Positions 5,829 to 10,533 of a DNA stretch of 10,533 nt are shown one piece after another. How positions within the stretch are numbered: position 1 is the first letter of the stretch; every line of letters starts with the position of its first letter. The stretch is from assembly GCA_903868295.1 (NCBI GenBank), contig CAIPUQ010000409.1, positions 1-10,533 of the forward strand, given 5' to 3'. The notes below the pieces were generated by a model, which worked only from the letters and a program-made list of their open reading frames with translations, searched no databases and was not told where the DNA came from. Made by a program: the position numbers and the translations under genes. This stretch comes from an uncultured Roseiflexaceae bacterium (GTDB lineage Bacteria; Chloroflexota; Chloroflexia; Chloroflexales; Roseiflexaceae).

Positions 5829-6266
5829 ATGCGTGCTTTAGAAGGTTGGCTCAATAGCAGTGGCAATCGTGTCGCTGCCGAGCTCGATGAACGCGGCGAA
5901 CAAATCTGCAAGCTTGTGACGGAGCAGCTCAGAGCGTCGTACAAGACGATCTGTGTCGACCCCCAAAATCCTGAAAATGACGAAATGCGTCTGAATGCAT
6001 ACACCGAATCTCCTCGTCGGATGCATCGCATCGTACAAGTCGCGTTGCGCCTCCGTGCGGTCGAGGTCATCGAACGCGAGTGCATATGGACCCTGCAATT
6101 GCTCCCACGATACGGCGTCGTCCGCCAAAACATGCACGCAATGGTACGCTGGTATTTCGAAGCAGCACGGACCTTGAGCAACATCGATTCTGCCGATCGA
6201 CGGTCACTCGACATCATCGAGGGGTTGTTCTTAACGGCATTGTCAGGTCCTATCCCCACCAAATAA
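5829..6266 (+). CDS. Conserved-looking protein of unknown function, partner of the B12-MerR gene
   Basis: I do not recognise this 145-residue protein. It begins 23 bp after the regulator stop, with the best ribosome site in the window (AGGAGG, five bases before ATG), and ends at a strong terminator, so it is translated from the regulator transcript. No signal peptide or membrane segment is seen. The composition suggests a soluble, mostly helical protein, with long amphipathic stretches at about 15-40 and 63-115. Possible ligand residues are C27, C42, C85, H66 and H103, but they form no known motif. The aromatic and basic patch at about 87-110 (WTLQLLPRYG and MVRWYF) is distinctive. A co-regulator, anti-repressor or sensor working with the neighbouring regulator is the natural guess from position alone. 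Confidence 0.75.
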   Translation: MRALEGWLNSSGNRVAAELDERGEQICKLVTEQLRASYKTICVDPQNPENDEMRLNAYTESPRRMHRIVQVALRLRAVEVIERECIWTLQLLPRYGVVRQNMHAMVRWYFEAARTLSNIDSADRRSLDIIEGLFLTALSGPIPTK

Positions 6267-6279
6267 CCTACCTGGCAGT

Positions 6280-6311
6280 AACCACACCACCAGCGGTGGT
6301 GTGGTTTTTTT
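6280..6311 (+). terminator. Intrinsic terminator of the regulator operon
   Basis: A perfect 12-bp stem (AACCACACCACC at 6280-6291, GGTGGTGTGGTT at 6295-6306) with the 3-nt loop AGC runs into TTTTT (6307-6311), 14 bp after the stop of the 145-residue gene. This is a textbook rho-independent terminator on the plus strand. Confidence 0.92.
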
Positions 6312-6325
6312 GTCATCGTGGTTTG

Positions 6326-6331
6326 TATAAT
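6326..6331 (+). promoter_or_regulatory. -10 element for the SGNH hydrolase-murE pair
   Basis: A perfect TATAAT lies 26 bp before the ATG of the SGNH gene and just after the upstream terminator. A start near 6338 would leave a leader of about 20 nt containing GAGG. No good -35 is found at the normal distance, since the terminator T tract occupies that place. The promoter is likely but its upstream half is weak. Confidence 0.5.
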
Positions 6332-6357
6332 GTGCAGAGGATGCACATGAGGTTGCA

Positions 6358-7068
6358 ATGAAGAAACTCGTCTGTTTTGGCGATAGCATTACCCAGGGTA
6401 CGATCGGTGACGCGTATGTACGCCATATTGCGACACAACTGCCCCATCTCGAGGTTATCAATGGCGGTGTCGATGGCGACACAACGTATAATTTATTTCA
6501 ACGGCTCGATAGCGCCGTCATTGCGCACAACCCGACTGCGGTGCTCATCATGGTAGGGCTCAATGACTTTGGGACAGCCTACGGCGAACTGCTCAGTCGT
6601 GTGTACTATCGGCGACTGAAGAAAGTCCCCATACCCATTGACATCCCGGCGTTCGAGACGCTCTACGACGGCATCATTCAGCGTCTCTTGCGCGCAGGCA
6701 TTCTCACTATTCTCTGCACACCGACGACACTCGGCGAGGTCCCTGACACTGCTGGGCAGTTCATCCTCGATGGCTATGTGCGCGTCATCAAACAGCTCGC
6801 GACGCGCCATTCGTTGCCGATCATCGACGTCCGCCAGGTATTTGTGCAGGCGATGCGTGCAGACCCTCGGGTCGGTCCTGAGTACCATTTGTGGATGGTG
6901 CCGTATGACGCCTGGCGTATCAAACGTGGGATGACCTACGACCAGATTTCTGCCCAACGGGGATTTCGATTACTGGTCGATGGCGTCCATCTCAATAGTA
7001 CCGGTGCGTCACTGGTTGCTCAGACCGTTATCCCACCTTTACAACTATTGTTTCCACGGGAGTCCTAA
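6358..7068 (+). CDS. SGNH/GDSL-family hydrolase
   Basis: This 236-residue serine hydrolase has all four SGNH blocks. GDSIT at 8-12 carries nucleophile S10. NGGVDGDTT at 35-43 carries the oxyanion Gly40. GLND at 67-70 carries N69. DGVHLN at 208-213 carries D208 and H211. No signal peptide or membrane segment is visible, so it is probably cytoplasmic. Such enzymes cut ester or thioester bonds (TesA-like) or act as deacetylases; the substrate cannot be told from sequence. The ATG has GAGG six bases upstream. Its stop codon touches the murE start, so the two are translationally coupled, which hints at, but does not prove, a role in cell-envelope metabolism. The stretch at about 70-100 (FGTAYGELLS to PIPIDIPAF) looks like a lid insertion. 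Confidence 0.88.
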   Translation: MKKLVCFGDSITQGTIGDAYVRHIATQLPHLEVINGGVDGDTTYNLFQRLDSAVIAHNPTAVLIMVGLNDFGTAYGELLSRVYYRRLKKVPIPIDIPAFETLYDGIIQRLLRAGILTILCTPTTLGEVPDTAGQFILDGYVRVIKQLATRHSLPIIDVRQVFVQAMRADPRVGPEYHLWMVPYDAWRIKRGMTYDQISAQRGFRLLVDGVHLNSTGASLVAQTVIPPLQLLFPRES

Positions 7069-8598
7069 ATGCCAGATTTCGTGCAGATAACCGCGCAGAT
7101 AACCGCAGTCCGCTTTCGTCCGACGGACGCATCAATCGATGTCACGGGCATCGCATACGATTCGCGTCAGGTACGTACAGGCGATGTGTTCGTCGCCTAC
7201 CGTGGGTTCCACACGGATGGTCATGCACACATTGGCGATGCATTACAGCGTGGTGCCGTTGCGGTCATCTACGAAGACCCTGCCTTCGACACAACGCTGA
7301 CAGTACCCGCAGTGCGGGTCGACAATGCACGCCCCGCACTCGGTTTTGTGGCGGCCGCACTAGCCGGGTACCCGGCACGTTCGTTGCGGGTGGTAGGGAT
7401 TACTGGCACGGACGGCAAAACCACCACCACGTATTTGACCGCACTCGCACTCGATGTGGCGGGACGACGGTCGGGATTGGTGGGCACTGCTGACTTCAAA
7501 GTAGGCCCACGGATATGGGCCAATAGTACCCGCCAAAGTACCCCCGAAGCGCCCGAAATTCAGCAGATTGTCCGTGACATGGTGCAAGCGGGCTGCACAC
7601 ACGCTGTTCTCGAATCAACCTCGCATGCGCTATCAAAACGCTGGCAACGGCTGGCCGAATGTGCGTTCGACACGGCAGTGTTGACCAACGTCACCAGCGA
7701 GCATCTCGACTTTCACGGTGATGTAGCCCAGTATCGGCGCGACAAAATGGAGCTGTTTGCCATGCTCGGCGAATCCCAAACGGCACCGCACAAGCAACGA
7801 AAAGTCGCAATCGTCAATAGTGACGACCCGCATCATCGGGAGTTCCTTGCTGCTGCACCGCTCCGTGCCGAACGGTTGACGTATGGGGTCATCAACCCTG
7901 CCGATGTGCGTGCCAGTGATATTCGCAGTAGCGCTGCCGGATTGTCGTTCGTGTTGTCGTCGCACTGGGGGCACCGACAAGTACACCTCAAATTGACCGG
8001 TGATTTTAATGTGTGGAACACACTCGCAGCAGTCACGGTCGCGTGTAGCGAAGGCATTCCGCTTGATGATGCATTAGCGGTGCTGTGCCAGGTCGATGGC
8101 GTCCGCGGCCGCATGCAACGGGTCGATGTTGGGCAGCCGTTCACCGTGTTGGTCGACTACGCACACACCCCCGCAGCATTCGAAAAGGTGATGGGCCTGG
8201 TGCGCCCCATTACGGCGGGCAAACTCATCGTGGTGTTCGGGTCGGCCGGCGAGCGCGACCGCGAAAAGCGTCCTGCACAAGGGGCGATAGCCGCACAATA
8301 CTGCGATACCCTGTATGTAACCGACGAAGACCCGCGCGGCGAAGACCGTGATGCCATCATCGAAGAAATCGCCGCTGGTGCCCGCCAATACGGCAAACGC
8401 GATGGGGTAGATTTGTTCTGTATTCCTGACCGAGCTATGGCAATTGCTGCAGCGTTGCACGCGGCAGAACCGACCGACATGGTCTTGCTCCTCGGCAAAG
8501 GGCACGAGGGGAGTATCATCCAGGCACACGGATCGATTGCCTGGGACGAGGCAGCAACAGCCCGTGCGGTCCTCGCACAATTGGGCTACGCCTCCTGA
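7069..8598 (+). CDS. murE: MurE-type UDP-N-acetylmuramoyl-tripeptide synthetase
   Basis: MurE adds the third, diamino residue to UDP-MurNAc-L-Ala-D-Glu in the cytoplasm, using ATP. The 509 residues contain the N-terminal UDP-MurNAc domain (about 1-105), the central ATPase with GTDGKTTT (113-120), the Mur-type Lys K226 in RDKMELF (the carbamylation site) and N208/H212 in NVTSEHLDFHG. The C-terminal domain has DYAHTP (363-368), GERDREKRP (394-402) and GKGHE (476-480). The substrate loop reads DEDPRGED at 419-426, where meso-diaminopimelate enzymes have DNPR: the Arg is kept but the Asn is Asp. Chloroflexus aurantiacus peptidoglycan is reported to contain L-ornithine, so the accepted amino acid may not be diaminopimelate. 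ATG follows the SGNH stop directly, with GGGAG seven bases upstream. MurF or cyanophycin synthetase are excluded by the domain order. Confidence 0.93.
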   Translation: MPDFVQITAQITAVRFRPTDASIDVTGIAYDSRQVRTGDVFVAYRGFHTDGHAHIGDALQRGAVAVIYEDPAFDTTLTVPAVRVDNARPALGFVAAALAGYPARSLRVVGITGTDGKTTTTYLTALALDVAGRRSGLVGTADFKVGPRIWANSTRQSTPEAPEIQQIVRDMVQAGCTHAVLESTSHALSKRWQRLAECAFDTAVLTNVTSEHLDFHGDVAQYRRDKMELFAMLGESQTAPHKQRKVAIVNSDDPHHREFLAAAPLRAERLTYGVINPADVRASDIRSSAAGLSFVLSSHWGHRQVHLKLTGDFNVWNTLAAVTVACSEGIPLDDALAVLCQVDGVRGRMQRVDVGQPFTVLVDYAHTPAAFEKVMGLVRPITAGKLIVVFGSAGERDREKRPAQGAIAAQYCDTLYVTDEDPRGEDRDAIIEEIAAGARQYGKRDGVDLFCIPDRAMAIAAALHAAEPTDMVLLLGKGHEGSIIQAHGSIAWDEAATARAVLAQLGYAS

Positions 8599-8609
8599 TA
8601 CGGGACAAA

Positions 8610-8644
8610 AACATCCCCCCTGACCACAGGTCAGGGGGGATGTT
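8610..8644. terminator. Two-way terminator between murE and argD
   Basis: A 16-bp perfect stem (arms 8610-8625 and 8629-8644, loop ACA) lies midway between the convergent murE and argD stops. On the minus strand it is followed by TTTTG, a good termination tract for argD. On the plus strand it is followed by CGTTTGTTG, which is weaker. One hairpin serves both directions. Confidence 0.9.
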
Positions 8645-8653
8645 CGTTTGTTG

Positions 8654-9850
8654 TTACCGTTTTTTCATGTCGGCAAGGGTCGCGTCGAACAACCCGATGA
8701 ACTCATCGACATGGTGGCGTTGCATGACCAGCGGCGGCACCAAACGGATGACATCGTCGCCCGCAGTTGCAACCAACAGATGATGGTCGTGGGCGACTTC
8801 GCGCACCGTGCTGACCGGGATCGACATCCGGATACCACGCATCAGCCCCTTGCCACGCAACTCGAGTACCTCGGTATGTCGCGCCATCAAATCCTGGAGC
8901 GATTCGTCGAGGTAATCACTCACGTCTTGGACATGGTTCAAGAACTCAGGCGTATTGATTTTGGCAAAGACGACCTGTGCAACTGCAGTGACAAACGGTC
9001 CGCCCGCGAACGTCGATCCATGGTCACCTGCGTGTATCGTGTCGGCGACCTTTTGGCGCATCATGATGGCACCGATGGGCAATCCGCCGCCGAGGGGTTT
9101 GGCAATCGTCATGATGTCAGGTTTGGCTTCACACGGGTGAGCCCAGAGTTTACCGGTGCGGCCAATGCCACTTTGAATCTCATCGTAGATAAGTAATGCA
9201 TCGTGTTGATCGCAGAGAGCCCGAATTTTCATCAAGTATGCGGTATCAGCGACACGCAGTCCGCCTTCGCCCTGGATTGGTTCAATGACGACCGCACAGA
9301 CATCGCTCGTTATCAACAATTCAAGCTGGTCGATATTGTTGTACTCACCAAAGCGTACATCGGGCATGACGGGTGCAAACGGTGCACGGTATTTTTCGCG
9401 AGCGGTAATGGCAACGGCACCCATCGTACGACCGTGGAACGACCCGTCGAATGCGACAATCGTTGTTTTGCCCTCTCCATGGCGATCGCGTGCGTACCGG
9501 CGTGAGAACTTGAGTGCACCCTCCATCGCTTCGGCACCGCTGTTGCTGAAGAACACGCGGTCAATGACGCAGCAACTATCGACGAGTTGTTTGGCCAGAT
9601 TGGCTGCCGATGTGTTGTGATACAGGTTCGACAAATGCAACAGGCCGCCGGCATGTTGGGCAATCGCTGCCGTTACATCGGGGTCGCCGTAGCCGAGTGC
9701 ATTGACGGCGATTCCCGCCACACAGTCGAGATAGCGTTGCCCGGTTGTGTCATACAGGTAACAGCCCTCGCCGCGTTCGAACACAAAATCCGGGCGGGCA
9801 TAGGTCTGCAAGATATACTGGCGATCTGCGTCGACAATGGAATTGGTCAT
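8654..9850 (-). CDS. argD: Acetylornithine/succinyldiaminopimelate-type aminotransferase
   Basis: This 398-residue class III PLP aminotransferase is the normal length for ArgD, which makes N-acetylornithine in arginine synthesis and can also serve lysine/DAP synthesis. Visible PLP features are S103-G104-A105 (phosphate), F138-H139 in GSFHGRT (ring stacking), E190, D223 in IYDEIQSGIGRTG (pyridine nitrogen) and K251 in IAKPLGGGLPIGA (Schiff base), then HGSTFAGGP. RYLDCVAGIAVNALGYGDP near the N-terminus is ArgD-like. The ATG has AGAGGAG six to seven bases upstream. It starts 18 bp after the dehydrogenase gene, so the two form an operon. That partner leaves room for a different omega-aminotransferase role (for example beta-amino acid or GABA), but the motifs fit ArgD best. 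Confidence 0.85.
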   Translation of the reverse strand: MTNSIVDADRQYILQTYARPDFVFERGEGCYLYDTTGQRYLDCVAGIAVNALGYGDPDVTAAIAQHAGGLLHLSNLYHNTSAANLAKQLVDSCCVIDRVFFSNSGAEAMEGALKFSRRYARDRHGEGKTTIVAFDGSFHGRTMGAVAITAREKYRAPFAPVMPDVRFGEYNNIDQLELLITSDVCAVVIEPIQGEGGLRVADTAYLMKIRALCDQHDALLIYDEIQSGIGRTGKLWAHPCEAKPDIMTIAKPLGGGLPIGAIMMRQKVADTIHAGDHGSTFAGGPFVTAVAQVVFAKINTPEFLNHVQDVSDYLDESLQDLMARHTEVLELRGKGLMRGIRMSIPVSTVREVAHDHHLLVATAGDDVIRLVPPLVMQRHHVDEFIGLFDATLADMKKR

Positions 9851-9868
9851 CGGGTACTCCTCTGGTAT

Positions 9869-10533
9869 CTATGAAGCGGAGGTGTTGATTTCGATCCGTG
9901 CGAGTTGTTCGAGTGCTTTGACGAGCGCATGATTGCCTTCATGGCCGAGCCCTGCGCGCTGGAGCGTCCGATAGAGTTGGAAGATAAGTGCTGTACCGGG
10001 CAAAGGAACACCCACCTCGTCGGCTGCCTCGAGCACCAAGCGCAAATCTTTTTGTTGTAAGTCGATGGTGAACCCCGGCCGCCAATCGCGGTTGAGGATT
10101 TGTGGCCCACGGTTGGACAACATCCAACTGCCTGCCGCCCCACCACTCACGGCAGCGAGTGCTTTGCCGACGTCGACACCGCCTGCTTGTGCAAACAACA
10201 ACGCTTCACTCATGGCGAGAGCATTGCCCACCACAAGAATCTGATTGACCAGTTTGACCGTCTGCCCGGCGCCTTGTGCACCGACGTGGACAATGTTTTT
10301 GCCCATCGCCGAAAAGACCGGCAGCGCACGTTCAAAATCCGTTGCCGTTCCGCCCACCATGATGCTCAAGGTCCCCTTGGCAGCACCTTCACTCCCACCG
10401 CTGACCGGTGCATCGAGCAGTGATCCACCGCGTGCGCTGATTTTGCTCGCGAGTTCGATGGTTACCTGTGGACTGATGGTGCTCATGTCGATAACCAGCG
10501 TGCCCGGGCGCATCCCGGCAATGACCCCATCAG
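9869..10533 (-). CDS. 3-Hydroxyisobutyrate dehydrogenase-family protein (N-terminus cut by window edge)
   Basis: The frame is open to the right edge (the codons before Met10513 read DGVIAG, which fits the family), so the gene continues outside the window. The 220 residues seen lack the N-terminal NAD(P)-binding GxGxxG part, about 75 residues of a normal 290-300. Family markers are PGTLVIDMSTISP, the substrate loop DAPVSGGSEGA, and GAGQTVKLVNQ, with the catalytic Lys at about 10253-10255. The last motif is usually NN rather than NQ. Members reduce or oxidise short beta-hydroxyacids (3-hydroxyisobutyrate, or tartronate semialdehyde in GarR/GlxR); the specific substrate cannot be assigned. Its stop lies 18 bp before argD on the same strand. 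Confidence 0.88.
   Translation of the reverse strand, partial: DGVIAGMRPGTLVIDMSTISPQVTIELASKISARGGSLLDAPVSGGSEGAAKGTLSIMVGGTATDFERALPVFSAMGKNIVHVGAQGAGQTVKLVNQILVVGNALAMSEALLFAQAGGVDVGKALAAVSGGAAGSWMLSNRGPQILNRDWRPGFTIDLQQKDLRLVLEAADEVGVPLPGTALIFQLYRTLQRAGLGHEGNHALVKALEQLARIEINTSAS

Noticed and set aside
5717..6358. 213-codon open frame on the minus strand
   Set aside because: It overlaps the 145-residue gene, its ribosome site and the plus-strand terminator. The translation has no family features.
1..10533. tRNA, rRNA, CRISPR array, insertion sequence or integration site
   Set aside because: None seen on either strand: no cloverleaf, no regularly spaced repeats of CRISPR size, no transposase frame or terminal inverted repeats.

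Overview
The window looks like a photosynthesis locus from a filamentous anoxygenic phototroph of the Chloroflexota. The closest type I can suggest is Roseiflexus-like, for three reasons: the reaction-centre L and M subunits are one fused gene, the light-harvesting alpha and beta polypeptides are very short and Chloroflexus-like, and the cytochrome subunit has four haems and a plain N-terminal membrane anchor. No chlorosome, H-subunit or bacteriochlorophyll-ring genes are visible apart from bchG. Base composition is moderate, so I would not name a genus.

Layout. On the minus strand, reading right to left from about 4180, lie pufB, pufA, the fused pufLM, pufC and the N-terminal half of bchG, which runs off the left edge. 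A near-consensus promoter (TTGACT, 18 bp, TATAAT) sits about 95 bp before pufB. Two back-to-back hairpins, the second terminator-like, separate pufA from pufLM. This is the classic arrangement for making more antenna than reaction centre. A further strong hairpin lies between pufC and bchG.

Diverging from puf across a 690-bp AT-rich intergenic region is a plus-strand operon. It holds a MerR-type regulator with a cobalamin-binding domain (CarH/LitR-like) and a 145-residue protein of unknown function, and it ends at a strong intrinsic terminator. The shared intergenic region is full of operator-like symmetry: a nested palindrome and two sets of 10-11-bp direct repeats. The regulator keeps the His that binds cobalamin from below, but lacks the residues equivalent to His132 and His142 of Thermus CarH. 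It is the most interesting object here: a candidate B12-dependent controller of the puf genes that may not switch the way CarH does.

Next comes a housekeeping pair on the plus strand, an SGNH hydrolase and murE, with stop and start codons touching. It is closed by a two-way terminator against a convergent minus-strand pair: argD, preceded by a 3-hydroxyisobutyrate-dehydrogenase-family gene that runs off the right edge.

Residue-level reading of PufLM (numbering transferred by hand alignment to purple-bacterial L and M) predicts a three-BChl/three-BPhe reaction centre, because M182 is Val. It also shows Gln at L104, no Tyr at either L181 or M210, Val at L212, and an apparent extra membrane segment that makes the L-M fusion topologically possible.
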